A stretch of 33,527 nt of DNA, taken from positions 1 to 33,527 of the forward strand of contig QAKZ01000075.1 of NCBI GenBank assembly GCA_003150175.1, given 5' to 3'. Numbering within the stretch: the stretch's first letter is position 1; every line of letters starts with the position of its first letter. Shown one piece after another: positions 1-10,012 of this stretch. The translations under genes were made by a program, and so were the position numbers. The stretch is from Coriobacteriia bacterium (GTDB lineage: Bacteria > Actinomycetota > Coriobacteriia > Coriobacteriales > Atopobiaceae). Below the pieces are notes generated by a model, which was given only the letters and a program-made list of their open reading frames with translations, was not told the DNA's origin and made no database searches.

Positions 1-38
1 CCTGGTCTATCTGCACTCGTCGGTGGCCGAAAGCGGGC

Positions 39-881
39 TTAGGCGACGATGCTCTCGATGGCGGTGCGGACGGCGGCGATCTGGCTCGCGGGGGTGCTCG
101 CGCCTGCTGTGATGCCCACGAGCTCGGCGCCGTCGAACCACGAAGGGTCGAGCTCGTCTGCGCCCTCGATGTGGTGGGTGCGCGGGCAGAGCCCGGAGGC
201 GATCTCGGCGAGGCGCTTCGTGTTCGCGGAGATGCGGCCGCCGATGACGACCATCACGTCGGCGCGGGCCGCGAGCTCGGCGCAAGCGCCCTGATGCCCG
301 CTCGTGGCGTCGCAGATGGTGTTGACGACGCGCACCTCCTCGGCGCGGCCGAGCAGGGCAGCCACGACCTTCTCGAGGTTCGCGCGCGACTGCGTCGTCT
401 GGACGACGACGCCGATCTTCTTGCAGGAGGGAAGCGCCGCGGCCTCGTCGGCGGACCCCACGACGACGGCGCCGGGGGCGTGGGGCAGGGTCGCCTCGAC
501 CTCGGGGTGGCCAGCCTCGCCCACGACGACGACCTGGTACCCCTCGCGCGCGAGACGAGCCGCGGCCTGGTGGACCTTCTTCACGAAGGGGCAGGTGGCG
601 TCGAGCACCTCGTGGCAGAGCTCGCGGGCGCGGCGCTCCTCGTCGGGCGTGACGCCATGCGTGCGCAGCAGAAGGGTATCGCCCGCGGACTCCTCGGGGG
701 ACGAGACCACGGTCACGCCCTTCTCGGCGAGGCCGGAGACGACGCGCGGGTTGTGGATGAGGGGGCCGAGGGTGTGGACGGGGACCTCGGAGCTCTTTGC
801 AGCGTCCTCAACCATTCGCAGGGCGCGCTCGACGCCGTAGCAGGCGCCCGCCTCCGAGGCGATCTCGATGCGTGCGGACAT
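39..881 (-). CDS. ispH: 4-hydroxy-3-methylbut-2-enyl diphosphate reductase (IspH/LytB)
   Basis: Last enzyme of the MEP isoprenoid pathway: a cytosolic [4Fe-4S] enzyme that reduces HMBPP to IPP and DMAPP. The three cluster cysteines of the family are visible at about residues 14 (ACYGVERA), 97 (DATCPFVKK) and 190 (NTICDATSGHQ). Also present are LIHNPRVV near 42, RTHGVTP near 74 and GHPEVEA near 125, the regions that hold substrate histidines and acids. At 280 aa it is normal length for the short bacterial form. The ATG at 881 was chosen because AGGAGA lies just upstream and the IspH fold begins at once (MSARIEIASEAG); a 19-residue upstream extension is possible but has no support. It is the last gene of the cmk-plsC-ispH run, 7 bp after the plsC-like stop. 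Two other MEP genes (dxr, ispG) lie in this window. Confidence 0.96.
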   Translation of the reverse strand: MSARIEIASEAGACYGVERALRMVEDAAKSSEVPVHTLGPLIHNPRVVSGLAEKGVTVVSSPEESAGDTLLLRTHGVTPDEERRARELCHEVLDATCPFVKKVHQAAARLAREGYQVVVVGEAGHPEVEATLPHAPGAVVVGSADEAAALPSCKKIGVVVQTTQSRANLEKVVAALLGRAEEVRVVNTICDATSGHQGACAELAARADVMVVIGGRISANTKRLAEIASGLCPRTHHIEGADELDPSWFDGAELVGITAGASTPASQIAAVRTAIESIVA

Positions 882-888
882 GGGTCTC

Positions 889-1683
889 CTATTCCTTGAG
901 CTCAGGGTAGTCGGCGCGCAGCTCGTCGCGAAGCGCATAGACGGCGTCCATGCCCATCTTCTCCATGCGGGCGAGCTGCTCCTTGCGCTTGCCGCCGCCC
1001 GTCTCGGACCACTCGATGGGCTTGCCGCACCTGACGACGACGCGGCTGCGGAACTTGAGGTGCCTCGCGCCGACGACCGCGGTCGGCTGAACCGGGGCCT
1101 TCGCGAGCTGGGCCATGAGGACGTAGCCGCCGTGCACCTGGGCGTCCGCGTCGTTCTTCACGCGCGTGCCCTCGGGGTAGATGAGCAGGCACTCGCCGCG
1201 CTGCAGGGCTGCGCGCGCACGGCGCACGACCTTCATGTCGGCGTCGCCGCGACTCACCGGGAAGCCGCCCACGCGGGAGAACAGCCATTGCGCGATCTTG
1301 ATCTTGTCGAACTCTTTCTTGTACACGATGCGCGTGTGGATGCCCGCGCGCCACAGAGTGACGACCATGATGACCGGCTCGATCATGGACTCGTGGTTCT
1401 GGATGATCACGCGGCCGCGCGCATCCTGGGTGAGGAGCTCGGCGCGCTCGACCTTCCAAGGCCAGAGGAGCTTGGTGAAGGCGTAGCACGCGGCGACGAC
1501 CACGTTCATGAGCCAGCGCGCGGGGGCCGGGAAGTCGGACATCGCGGCGTCGTAATAATCCTCGTAGGTGTTGCCCGCGAACGCGCGCAGCTTGCCCTTG
1601 GGCTTCTTTGCCTTGGCCTTGGAAGCGTCCTTAGACGCGTCGCTCAGCTCTTCCTTGGGCGCGGAGTCATTCGTCGTCGTCAA
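889..1683 (-). CDS. PlsC-like 1-acylglycerol-3-phosphate acyltransferase, HX4E variant
   Basis: Lysophospholipid acyltransferase family (PlsC/LPLAT), expected to acylate lysophosphatidic acid at the membrane to make phosphatidic acid. A lysine-rich N-terminus (residues 1-32) is followed by a hydrophobic stretch near 55-75. The motif I region reads QNHESMIEPV, with His97 conserved but Glu102 where the family has Asp (HX4E instead of HX4D). GGFPVSRGD near 139-147 corresponds to motif II and YPEGTR at 169-174 to motif III. The protein is 264 aa. The start is TTG at 1683, immediately after the cmk stop (TAA-TTG) with GAGGAGAG upstream, so translation is probably coupled to cmk. A cmk-plsC-ispH order is common in Gram-positive genomes. 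The exact acyl acceptor cannot be read from sequence, and the motif I change makes full PlsC activity uncertain. Confidence 0.85.
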   Translation of the reverse strand: MTTTNDSAPKEELSDASKDASKAKAKKPKGKLRAFAGNTYEDYYDAAMSDFPAPARWLMNVVVAACYAFTKLLWPWKVERAELLTQDARGRVIIQNHESMIEPVIMVVTLWRAGIHTRIVYKKEFDKIKIAQWLFSRVGGFPVSRGDADMKVVRRARAALQRGECLLIYPEGTRVKNDADAQVHGGYVLMAQLAKAPVQPTAVVGARHLKFRSRVVVRCGKPIEWSETGGGKRKEQLARMEKMGMDAVYALRDELRADYPELKE

Positions 1684-2391
1684 TTACCTCTCCTCGCAAA
1701 GACGGGCGGACAGCTCCTCGCTGAGACCGCAGATTCGCTGGATGACCTGCTCGAACGTGAGGTTCGAGGAATCGATGACCACGGCGTCGTCGGCCGGGCG
1801 CAGAGGCGACGCCTCGCGGGTCGAGTCATAGTCGTCGCGGCGCTTGAGGTCGGCGAGGATCCTCTTCTCGGCCTCGGGGTCGGCCACGGCCGCGGCGTCC
1901 TCGGCGAGGTTGCCGCCCTCGCGCTGCACGGCGCGGCGGCGGGCGCGCGCCTCGGGGCTCGCGGTGAGGAAGACCTTCACGTCGGCCTTCGGATAGACGA
2001 CCGTGCCGATGTCGCGGCCCTCGGCGACGACGTCTGTGCCCTCCCCGACCTTGCGCTGCAGGGCAACCATGACCTCGCGGACGGCGGGCGTGGCCGAGAC
2101 GGGCGAGACCGCGAGCTCGACCTCAGGGGTCCTGATCTCGCGCGTGACGTCGCGGCCGTTGGCGAACACGGTCTGACCCTCGCGGGAAGTGCCGAAACGG
2201 ATGTCGATGTCGCGGGCGACGCCGGACACGGCCTCGGCGTCATCGGGGTCGATGCCCTCGCGCAGGCACTCGGCGGCGACCGAGCGGTACATCGCGCCCG
2301 TGTCGAGGAAGGTGAGGCCGCAGCGCTGCGCGATGGCGCGGGCCACCGAAGACTTGCCAGAGCCCGAGGGGCCGTCAATGGCGACGATCAT
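1684..2391 (-). CDS. cmk: (d)CMP kinase
   Basis: Cytidylate kinase phosphorylates CMP and dCMP with ATP in pyrimidine nucleotide recycling. The P-loop is GPSGSGKSS at residues 7-15, followed by LDTGAMYRSVA near 30, the usual start of the CMP-binding part. AEGRDIGTVVYP in the middle and the arginine-rich lid segment (EARARRRAVQ) are also characteristic. At 235 aa it is of normal bacterial length. The ATG at 2391 has AGGA upstream. Its stop codon abuts the TTG of the plsC-like gene, and it lies 70 bp after rluB. That gap contains a GC hairpin (2409-2425). Confidence 0.96.
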   Translation of the reverse strand: MIVAIDGPSGSGKSSVARAIAQRCGLTFLDTGAMYRSVAAECLREGIDPDDAEAVSGVARDIDIRFGTSREGQTVFANGRDVTREIRTPEVELAVSPVSATPAVREVMVALQRKVGEGTDVVAEGRDIGTVVYPKADVKVFLTASPEARARRRAVQREGGNLAEDAAAVADPEAEKRILADLKRRDDYDSTREASPLRPADDAVVIDSSNLTFEQVIQRICGLSEELSARLCEER

Positions 2392-2408
2392 ATGGTTTCC
2401 TTTCGATG

Positions 2409-2425
2409 GGCCCCGCGGCGGGGCC
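2409..2425. other. GC-rich hairpin between rluB and cmk
   Basis: Six-base arms GGCCCC (2409-2414) and GGGGCC (2420-2425) enclose a 5-nt loop in the 70-bp gap between rluB and cmk. There is no run of T on either side, so it is not a convincing terminator. It could modulate readthrough or mRNA stability between the two genes. Confidence 0.4.
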
Positions 2426-2461
2426 GTTTGTCCGAGCTTACAGGGAAGCGGGTGGGAGGCG

Positions 2462-3271
2462 TCACGCGCCCTTCTCGCGCTTCCTGCACAGCGATTCTAC
2501 GGCCGCGACCTCGGTCGGGTCGAGCAGACGCCACGAGCCCTCCTTGAGGCGGGAGAGCCGCAGCGGCCCGAACGCGTCGCGATGAAGGCGCAGCACCTTG
2601 TGGCCGCAGGCCATGAGCATCTTCTTCACCTGGTGCTTGCGGCCCTCGTGGATGGTGAGGCCGACGACGGAGTTGGGGTGCCCGCCGCGGTCTGTGCCGG
2701 CACCGCGCGGCGCGACAACGCGGAAGAGCGGGTCCCGCTCGCCCAGGAGCTCCGGCTCGGCAGGGCTCGCGGGCCCGTCCTCGAGCATGATCCCCGACCT
2801 CAGGCGTTCGAAGTCGCGCTCGTCGGGCACCCCGCGGACGAGCGCGACGTAGTGCTTGTCCACGTGGCTCGAGGGATGCAGGAGATCCTGGCCGACGTTG
2901 CCATTCGTCGTGAAGAGGAGCAGCCCCGTGGTGTCGAAGTCGAGGCGCCCGACGGGGTAGAGCCCTGGGTAGTCGGAGGTGGGCACGAGCTCGGCGACCG
3001 TCGGCCTGCCCTGCGGGTCGCTCATGGTCGTGAGGTAGCCAGCGGGCTTGTACAGCATGAGGTAACAGGGCTTCTCTTGGATGCGGCACGCACGCCCGTC
3101 GACGGTGACGACGTCGCGCAACGGGTCGACCTTGCTGCCGAGCTCGGTCACGACCTCGCCGTTGACGCGCACACGCCCGGAGGTCATGAGCCGCTCGGAG
3201 CCGCGGCGCGACGCCACGCCCGCGCGCGCGAGGAAGCGCTGCAGGCGCATGGGGTACAGCTCATCGCTCAT
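2462..3271 (-). CDS. rluB: 23S rRNA pseudouridine synthase, RluB/RsuA family
   Basis: RNA-modifying enzyme that isomerises a specific uridine in rRNA. The N-terminus is an S4 RNA-binding domain (about residues 8-60, with RLQRFLARAGVASRRGSE). The catalytic domain carries YKPAGYLTT and GRLDFDTTGLLLFTTNG, with the catalytic Asp at about residue 111. The 269-aa length fits the RsuA/RluB/RluE/RluF group. RluB rather than RsuA is favoured by the scpA-scpB-rluB-cmk order, which is widely conserved in Gram-positive bacteria; the target uridine itself is not visible. The ATG at 3271 lies inside the 3-prime end of scpB (11-bp overlap). Confidence 0.92.
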   Translation of the reverse strand: MSDELYPMRLQRFLARAGVASRRGSERLMTSGRVRVNGEVVTELGSKVDPLRDVVTVDGRACRIQEKPCYLMLYKPAGYLTTMSDPQGRPTVAELVPTSDYPGLYPVGRLDFDTTGLLLFTTNGNVGQDLLHPSSHVDKHYVALVRGVPDERDFERLRSGIMLEDGPASPAEPELLGERDPLFRVVAPRGAGTDRGGHPNSVVGLTIHEGRKHQVKKMLMACGHKVLRLHRDAFGPLRLSRLKEGSWRLLDPTEVAAVESLCRKREKGA

Positions 3272-4028
3272 CGGGCGCGCCTTTCTCTTCGGCCACCGGG
3301 GAGGAAGGCGCGGCGCTATGCTCTGCCTGGGGCTCGTCGCCCTCAGCCGCGTCGCCCGCGCCGCCCTCGGCCGCGCCGAAGTCGTCGCCCAGAAGGTCGC
3401 GCTCGTCGTCGAGGTCGTCGGCCGCCTCCTCGAGGGTCGAGGATATCTGCCGGCCCGAGAGCCGCTCGCGGATGAAGCGCTTGGACTCCTCGTTGGGGGC
3501 GAAGTCCTCCAGCGGCGGGAGCTCGCGGAGCGACTTCAAGCCGAAGTGCTCGAGAAAGAGCCTCGTCGTGCCGAAGAGGACCGCCTGGCCGCGGTCGGAG
3601 TCGCGGCCCGCCTCGCGGATGAGGCCCTTCTCTTTGAGCGATGCGATAACGCCGTCGGAGTTCACGCCTCGGATGGCGCGAACGCCCTCGCGAGAGACCG
3701 GCTGGTGGTAGGCGATGACGGCGAGCGTCTCGAGCGCGGCCTGCGAGAGCTTCCGCGCGTCCCACGAGAGCACGTAGTCCCCCACCTGGTCGTGGTAGGC
3801 GGGGTGGGTGTAGAAGCGCCAGCCGCCGGCGACCTCGCGCAGCTGGAAACCGCGGTTCGCGGACTCGTACTCCGCGGCGAGCTCGGCCAAGGCCTGGGAC
3901 ACCTCCCCGGGGGCGGCGCCCGTGGCGCGCGCGAGCTCGGTGGCGGGCACGGAGTCGTCCGAGACGAGGAGAAGCGCCTCGAGCAGCGGCTTCAGGTCGC
4001 CGGATTCAAAGGTCTCGAGTTCTTGCAT
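3261..4028 (-). CDS. scpB: Segregation and condensation protein B (ScpB)
   Basis: Winged-helix subunit of the SMC-ScpAB complex that organises and segregates the chromosome. The first ~175 residues contain two winged-helix units typical of ScpB: LKPLLEALLLVSDDSVPATE at the start, then LSQAALETLAVIAYHQPVSR, IRGVNSDGVIASLKEKGLI and FGTTRLFLEHFGLKSL. The C-terminal ~60 residues are acidic and low complexity, which is common in this family. The ATG at 4028 was chosen because it overlaps the scpA stop by one base (TGATG) and has GAGGAG six bases upstream; the in-frame GTG one codon earlier is less likely. Product 255 aa. Confidence 0.95.
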   Translation of the reverse strand: MQELETFESGDLKPLLEALLLVSDDSVPATELARATGAAPGEVSQALAELAAEYESANRGFQLREVAGGWRFYTHPAYHDQVGDYVLSWDARKLSQAALETLAVIAYHQPVSREGVRAIRGVNSDGVIASLKEKGLIREAGRDSDRGQAVLFGTTRLFLEHFGLKSLRELPPLEDFAPNEESKRFIRERLSGRQISSTLEEAADDLDDERDLLGDDFGAAEGGAGDAAEGDEPQAEHSAAPSSPVAEEKGAPDER

Positions 4029-4921
4029 CACAGCTCCTCACCTGCTGTTTGTTCGTTGTCATGGTTGGCTGCGACGTCGGTGGCGCCCTCGATGACGAGG
4101 TCGCGGGTCGCCTCGTCGAGGTCGGCGAGCGCCGTCGCGTCGATCTTGTAGGCCTCGGTGCCCTCGATGTGGTCGACGTCGATCTCGCCGAAGATCTCGC
4201 TCTGGCTCACGCGGGCAAGGCCGCGCTTGAAGAGCTCGAGGATCGCGAGGAAGTTCGCGACCACGATCTCGGGCGTGGAGTCCTCGCCCACGAGCTCGGT
4301 GAAGGTGACGTGCCGGCGGCTCCGAACGAGCCGGTCGACCGACGCGATCGTGAGGGCGACCGGCAGGCGCTTGGGCGCGATGTGCTCGCTCTCGAGGAGG
4401 AACGTCTCGCGCTTGGAGTCGATGTCCGCGCAGATGACCGCGAGGCTGCGAAGGCTGATCCCCTCGAGGTAGTCGGGCATGAGGCCGAGGAACTCCGGGT
4501 CTGCGCCGACCGTCCTGGGGTGCATGCGCGCCTCCGCCTCGCTTCGGGCGGCGAGGGCGGCCGCGGCGCCGCGAAACTGCTTGTAGGCGATGAGCCGCGC
4601 GATGAGGACCTCGCGCGCCTCCTCGGGGTCCATGTCCGCGAGGTCGTCGTCCTCGTCGTCCGCGTCGTCGGCGGCGGCGCGGCGGGCGGGCTCGGCGGGG
4701 ACGAGGGATGCGGCCTTGATGTCCAGCAAGGTCGAGGCGACGAGCACGAAGTCGCTCGCGACGTCCAGGTCGAGATCGCGCATACGCTCGACCTCCTCGA
4801 GGTACTGGTTCGCGACATCGGCGATGGAGATGGAGCCGATGGTGACCTTCTGCCTCGTGACGAGCTGCAGGAGCAGGTCGAACGGCCCGGAGAACGCCTG
4901 GGTGCGAACCTTGTAGGACAC
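4028..4921 (-). CDS. scpA: Segregation and condensation protein A (ScpA)
   Basis: Kleisin subunit that bridges the SMC heads. The N-terminal kleisin signature is clear: FSGPFDLLLQLVTRQKVTIG near residue 10, followed by ISIADVANQYLEEV and DFVLVASTLLDIKAASLVP. An acidic stretch of Asp/Glu around residues 88-102 forms the variable linker. The C-terminal winged helix begins near residue 195 (VTFTELVG) and includes FLAILELFKRGL. Product 297 aa. The start is GTG at 4921, directly after the TAG of the upstream protease gene; no strong Shine-Dalgarno is visible, so translation is probably coupled. Confidence 0.95.
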   Translation of the reverse strand: MSYKVRTQAFSGPFDLLLQLVTRQKVTIGSISIADVANQYLEEVERMRDLDLDVASDFVLVASTLLDIKAASLVPAEPARRAAADDADDEDDDLADMDPEEAREVLIARLIAYKQFRGAAAALAARSEAEARMHPRTVGADPEFLGLMPDYLEGISLRSLAVICADIDSKRETFLLESEHIAPKRLPVALTIASVDRLVRSRRHVTFTELVGEDSTPEIVVANFLAILELFKRGLARVSQSEIFGEIDVDHIEGTEAYKIDATALADLDEATRDLVIEGATDVAANHDNEQTAGEEL

Positions 4922-5617
4922 CTACATCACCGCCTGGACCAAAAGGTCATAGAGATTGCCGGCGGTGAGGTCCAGGAAGGCCCCCACCGGGTCGACGCCG
5001 AGGAAGCTCGGAAGCACATAGAGCGCGATGATGAGCACCGGCATGGCATAGGCCTGGATGCGGTAGTACTCCTCGCGCGCGCGACCGTGGAGCAGCGGCA
5101 TGATGACCTTGGACCCGTCGAGCGGCGGGAACGGGATCAGGTTGAAGAACGCGAGGGTGAGATTCACGTAGATGTAGGTCGTGGTAATGCGCACGGCCCA
5201 CATGAGGCCCGCCTGGCCGAGCACGGAGAGAATCGCAGCGCGCGAGGACCACACCATGCCGAACAGCGCGGTGCCCACAAGCGCCTGCAAAAGATTCGAC
5301 ACAGGCCCTGCGAGCGCGACGATCACCTCGTCGCGACGCGGGTTGCGCAGCCGGTTGGGGTTGTACGGAACGGGCTTCGCGAAGGCGAACATCGGCCCTC
5401 CCATGAGTGCCATGATCAGCGGGAGCGCGACGGAGCCGAAGCCGTCGAGGTGCGCCCGCGGGTCGAGCGTGAGGCGACCGGCCTCCTTTGCGGTCGCGTC
5501 GCCGCACCTGAGCGCCGCCCACCCATGGGCGACCTCATGCACCGTGGCGGAGAACATGACGAGCAGGACCGAGACGGCGATGCTCGCCAGCTGCTCGATG
5601 GAAAACGTCTGGAACAC
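4922..5617 (-). CDS. Site-2 protease family protein (M50 zinc metalloprotease)
   Basis: Polytopic membrane protein of the short M50 group (YwhC/SpoIVFB-like, without PDZ). The zinc motif HEVAH lies at residues 27-31 inside the first hydrophobic helix, and the third ligand is likely Asp167 in NLIPFPPLDGSK. Further membrane segments occur near 62-80, 97-120, 133-160 and 188-206. Product 231 aa. The start is GTG at 5617 with AGGGGAG about seven bases upstream. It sits immediately before scpA, a placement seen in many Gram-positive genomes although no shared function is established. Its substrate is unknown. It is distinct from the larger RseP-type protease at 16299-17684. Confidence 0.88.
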   Translation of the reverse strand: MFQTFSIEQLASIAVSVLLVMFSATVHEVAHGWAALRCGDATAKEAGRLTLDPRAHLDGFGSVALPLIMALMGGPMFAFAKPVPYNPNRLRNPRRDEVIVALAGPVSNLLQALVGTALFGMVWSSRAAILSVLGQAGLMWAVRITTTYIYVNLTLAFFNLIPFPPLDGSKVIMPLLHGRAREEYYRIQAYAMPVLIIALYVLPSFLGVDPVGAFLDLTAGNLYDLLVQAVM

Positions 5618-5638
5618 GCGCGCTCCCCTCTCGCGGCG

Positions 5639-5936
5639 TCAGCGCAGCGAGGCGGCGACCTTGCAGATCGCCCAATCGATGATGAACAAGAGTATCGCGA
5701 AGACGGCGAAGTCACCGCGGAAGGCCCCGCCAAACGGGGTCTGGATCACGAGGACGCCGTCGAGCGCATCGGGAAGAATCCCCGAGAGCGCCGAGTTGAG
5801 CGGCAGGATAGCGGCCCTCAGCTGGCCCGACGCGAAGACATCGGCGACCACGAGCGCGACGACCGCCCAGCCGGCGAACCGCAGGGCGAACGCGACAGCC
5901 CCCAGAAGGGCGCCGCCGGGGTTGTCGTGCGAGGCG

Positions 5937-5944
<8 letters not shown>
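5639..5944 (-). CDS. Small membrane protein of unknown function
   Basis: A 101-residue protein I do not recognise. It has strongly hydrophobic segments at about residues 13-37 ([20 protein letters not shown]) and 77-97 ([20 protein letters not shown]), with a less hydrophobic stretch between. The ATG at 5944 lies within the last codons of the ABC-F gene (8-bp overlap), and its stop is 21 bp before the M50 protease gene. That arrangement argues for a translated, co-transcribed gene rather than a chance frame. No catalytic motif is visible. It could be an accessory of the neighbouring protease, but this is only inferred from position. Confidence 0.65.
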
Positions 5945-7913
<1,969 letters not shown>

Positions 7914-8081
7914 GTGCTTAGCTCCTCGGGTGCTACGTAGTTTCAACCTGTCCAGTATAGGGCATGGATTTTGGCCGGCCGGCTCAACCACAGCTTCCCC
8001 AAAGCCCGCGGGGACAATGTTGTCCCGCCGCGAGGCTACAATCTTGGTTGGACAAAAGCCGAGGAATCACGGAGTCATACC
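7914..8081. promoter_or_regulatory. Divergent promoter region with a 16-bp operator-like dyad
   Basis: This 168-bp gap separates the ABC-F gene (minus) from the acyltransferase (plus). On the minus strand TATACT (plus coordinates 7954-7959) could be a -10 for the ABC-F gene, without a clear -35. On the plus strand TACAAT (8037-8042) could be a -10 for the acyltransferase, also without a standard -35. Just upstream of it is a perfect dyad, GGGACAA (8011-8017) and TTGTCCC (8020-8026) with a 2-bp spacer, well placed to be a repressor or activator site. GGAG at 8071-8074 is the acyltransferase ribosome-binding site. Confidence 0.45.
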
Positions 8082-9938
8082 ATGCCATCCAAACACAGGA
8101 ACGATGCCTTCGACGGACTGAGGGGGCTCGCGATCGTCGCGGTGGTCGCCTACCACGCGAACCAGGCGCTCCTCCCTGGCGGCTACATCGGAGTCACGGT
8201 CTTCTTTGTGCTGGCGGGCTACCTCGCCACGATGTCCGTCACGCGCAGGCTCTCGAGCGAGAAGGGCTTCTCGTACCCGGGGTTCATCGTCTCGAGGGTG
8301 CGCAGGCTGCTCCCGTCGATGCTCGTCGTGGTCGCGGCCACGATGCTGCTCTCGTTCTACTTCGCGCCGGCGCTCCTTGCCAAGGCGCGCGGCGACGCGC
8401 TGCCCGCGCTGCTGTTCTTCGACAACATCCACTACATCGTCAACAAAGTGAGCTACTTCGCCGCCTCCGGGCTCCCCTCCCCGCTCACCCACTTCTGGTA
8501 CCTCGGCGTCTTCATGCAGTTCACGATCGTATGGCCGCTCTTCGTCATGGGTACATGGCGGGCCGGCTGCTCGAGGAAGGCGGTCTGCGCGGAAACCGCG
8601 GCTCTCGCGATCGCCTCCGCCATCGCCATGGGCGCGCTCTTCGACCCCGCGGCGGACACAGCGCGAGTCTACTACGGGACCGACACCCGCGCCTTCGAGC
8701 TGCTGCTCGGTGCGCTCACCGCGATCGCGACCATGGGAGGCGGTCTCTCGCGCGCGGCCTCGGTCCTGCCCCGGGCAAAGAAGGCCTCCGACGAGGACGA
8801 TGGGCGTAGGTTGCCCGAGGGGGCGCTCGGTCTCGCGTGCCTCGCCGTTCTTTTGGCCATGTGCGTCTGGATGAACGGCAGGGACGCGTTTGCCTACAGG
8901 GGTGGGATATTCCTCGCCGCGGTGGCAACGGCCGTGCTCGTCGCCGTCCTCGCGGAGCCCGAGCCCACGCTGCTCGCGCGCGCCCTCGGAGCGAGGCCCC
9001 TGGCAGCCCTCGGCAAGCGGAGCCTCTCGATCTACCTGTGGCACTACCCGCTGCTGCTCCTCATGAACCCGGCGACGAGGACGACCGCCCTGCCATGGTG
9101 GGGCTGGGTCCTCGAGGTCGCCGCCATCCTCGCGGTCTCCGAGGCGAGCTACCGCCTCGTGGAGCGCTCGCGCGGGCCCGTGCTGGGGCTGGCGAGGCCG
9201 GTGGCGGTCGCGGGGGCCGTGAGCCTCGCGTGCGTCGCCGTCCTGTGCGCGGTCCCGATGGCGGCCCCTGCGGACTCGAGGCCACAGGGTGAGGCCCTCA
9301 GCGCGGAAGAGAAGAAGGCGGCCGCAGACGCCGCGGCCCAGGCGCGCAAGGAGGCGAAGTCCCAGACCTACGACCTCTCGGGGACTTACTTCGCCGGGAC
9401 CGACTTCGCTGCAGCCGTCGACCAGATCAACTCCACGAGCTTCTCGGTCGATGCGCAGACGGGCGCGACCGATGCGTGCGTCATCCTCATCGGAGACTCG
9501 GTCCCCGACGACGCGAGCAGCGAGTTCTACGAGATCTTCCCGAACGGGTACATGGACGCGAAGATCGGGCGTCAGCTCACCGCGGGACCGGACGCCTACC
9601 GTGCCTGCCAGGAGGCCGGGCGCGACGGCGACGTCGTCGTGTGGTCGCTCGCTGACAACGGCTGGGTCACCGAGGACCAGGTAAGGGAGCTCGTCGACTG
9701 CGTGGATGCCTCGAAGAAGGTCTACATCGTCACCTGCCGCTGCCCCGACCCGTGGCAGGACTCCAACAACGAGGCGATTTGGGCCGCGGCCCAGGGCCGC
9801 GACAACGTAGGCGTCATCGACTGGAAGGCGGAGAGCGCAGGCCACGACGACTGGTTCTGGAACGATGGGGAGCACGTACGCCCCGAGGGCGCCCAGGCCT
9901 ACGTCATGATGCTGCGCCGATACATCACAGGCCGTTAG
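8082..9938 (+). CDS. OatA-like acyltransferase: AT3 membrane domain plus SGNH domain
   Basis: Acyltransferase_3 membrane protein with an extracytoplasmic SGNH esterase-like domain, the layout of peptidoglycan O-acetyltransferase OatA and of some polysaccharide O-acetyltransferases. The N-terminal half starts FDGLRGLAIVAVVAYH, with the conserved His at about residue 25, and includes LTHFWYLGVFMQF and IYLWHYPLLLLM among roughly ten hydrophobic segments. After a last helix near 373-393 and an Ala/Lys-rich linker, the SGNH domain has ILIGDS (Ser about 473), DAKIGRQLTAG and DGEHVRPEG (Asp about 595, His about 598), close to the OatA pattern. Product 618 aa. The ATG at 8082 has GGAG seven bases upstream. 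It is the only plus-strand gene here and is probably independently regulated. Wall O-acetylation is inferred; a glycan substrate is possible. Confidence 0.85.
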   Translation: MPSKHRNDAFDGLRGLAIVAVVAYHANQALLPGGYIGVTVFFVLAGYLATMSVTRRLSSEKGFSYPGFIVSRVRRLLPSMLVVVAATMLLSFYFAPALLAKARGDALPALLFFDNIHYIVNKVSYFAASGLPSPLTHFWYLGVFMQFTIVWPLFVMGTWRAGCSRKAVCAETAALAIASAIAMGALFDPAADTARVYYGTDTRAFELLLGALTAIATMGGGLSRAASVLPRAKKASDEDDGRRLPEGALGLACLAVLLAMCVWMNGRDAFAYRGGIFLAAVATAVLVAVLAEPEPTLLARALGARPLAALGKRSLSIYLWHYPLLLLMNPATRTTALPWWGWVLEVAAILAVSEASYRLVERSRGPVLGLARPVAVAGAVSLACVAVLCAVPMAAPADSRPQGEALSAEEKKAAADAAAQARKEAKSQTYDLSGTYFAGTDFAAAVDQINSTSFSVDAQTGATDACVILIGDSVPDDASSEFYEIFPNGYMDAKIGRQLTAGPDAYRACQEAGRDGDVVVWSLADNGWVTEDQVRELVDCVDASKKVYIVTCRCPDPWQDSNNEAIWAAAQGRDNVGVIDWKAESAGHDDWFWNDGEHVRPEGAQAYVMMLRRYITGR

Positions 9939-9953
9939 GCAATCATCCCGTGA

Positions 9954-9995
9954 CAGACGCCTGCGATCCTCTTTGGTGCGTATCACAGGCGTCTG
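9954..9995. repeat. Inverted repeat after the acyltransferase gene
   Basis: Perfect 10-base arms CAGACGCCTG (9954-9963) and CAGGCGTCTG (9986-9995) enclose a 22-nt loop that can pair further through GAT/ATC. It lies 15 bp after the acyltransferase stop. No T-run follows on the plus strand, so it is not a classical intrinsic terminator. It may still end or protect the transcript where the plus-strand gene converges on the minus-strand tRNA genes. Confidence 0.5.
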
Positions 9996-10012
9996 CCGAG
10001 TGGGACAAAATC

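Noticed and set aside
1..38. Left window edge checked for a partial gene
   Set aside because: Only 38 bp remain after the ispH stop, with no coding evidence.
2409..2425. GC hairpin considered as a terminator between rluB and cmk
   Set aside because: No T-run on either strand, and the gene order suggests continued transcription; kept only as a hairpin.
868..2547. A 559-codon plus-strand open frame opposite the plsC-like gene and cmk
   Set aside because: Same composition artefact: rich in Arg, Asp, His and Leu, no motifs, fully covered by two recognised genes.
4922..5617. The two M50 proteases considered as a recent duplication
   Set aside because: They belong to different subfamilies: one is short without PDZ, the other has PDZ and a long insert, and they share only the zinc motifs.
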